Source: Alphaproteobacteria bacterium (GTDB taxonomy: Bacteria > Pseudomonadota > Alphaproteobacteria > Rickettsiales > SXRF01). Taken from it: a stretch of DNA of 5,562 nt. How positions within the stretch are numbered: position 1 is the stretch's first letter; each line of letters starts with the position of its first letter. Of this stretch, positions 5,562-5,562 are shown one piece after another. The position numbers and the translations under genes are program-made. The stretch spans positions 1-5,562 of the forward strand of contig JAFATP010000125.1 in the NCBI GenBank assembly GCA_019243895.1, written 5' to 3'. The notes beneath the pieces were generated by a model. That model did not search any database. It was not told the origin of the DNA and saw only the letters and a list, made by a program, of their open reading frames with translations.

Positions 5562-5562
5562 G

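Noticed and set aside
1..5562. A new defence, mobile or biosynthetic system
   Set aside because: Apart from the small interrupted frame, every long coding stretch is a well-known housekeeping gene in its usual order. No transposase, integrase, att-like repeats, CRISPR repeats or tRNA genes were seen.

Overview
The window looks like an ordinary chromosomal segment of a GC-rich alphaproteobacterium. All five recognisable genes lie on the minus strand. Read in the direction of transcription, from high to low coordinates, they are ftsZ (5' end outside the window), lpxC, bamD, recN and ligA (3' end outside the window). This order directly downstream of the division gene cluster is typical of Alphaproteobacteria. 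The long Pro/Ala-rich FtsZ linker and the wording of the FtsZ GTPase domain point the same way. I cannot assign a genus.

Layout by region: 4254-5561 holds the C-terminal 435 residues of FtsZ. 4143-4253 is a 111-bp spacer with tandem GTAAC half-sites and a stem-loop that ends ten bases before the lpxC start codon. 3216-4142 is lpxC. 3161-3215 is a short spacer with a promoter-like pair of hexamers, a palindrome between them and two GATTC sites. 2357-3160 is bamD. 2065-2356 is the only sizeable gap (292 bp). It contains an AT-only island with a 13-bp direct repeat, a promoter-like sequence, a small gene that appears split by one frameshift, and a GC-rich palindrome. 385-2064 is recN, and 1-388 is the start of ligA, which overlaps recN by an ATGA junction.

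Functionally the segment combines cell division (FtsZ ring), outer-membrane building (LpxC commits UDP-GlcNAc precursors to lipid A; BamD helps insert beta-barrel proteins) and DNA maintenance (RecN in double-strand-break repair, LigA in nick sealing). I found no phage, insertion sequence, CRISPR, toxin, defence or biosynthetic cassette. The least explained element is the interrupted small reading frame between bamD and recN. The regulatory calls rest on motif reading only and are weaker than the gene calls.
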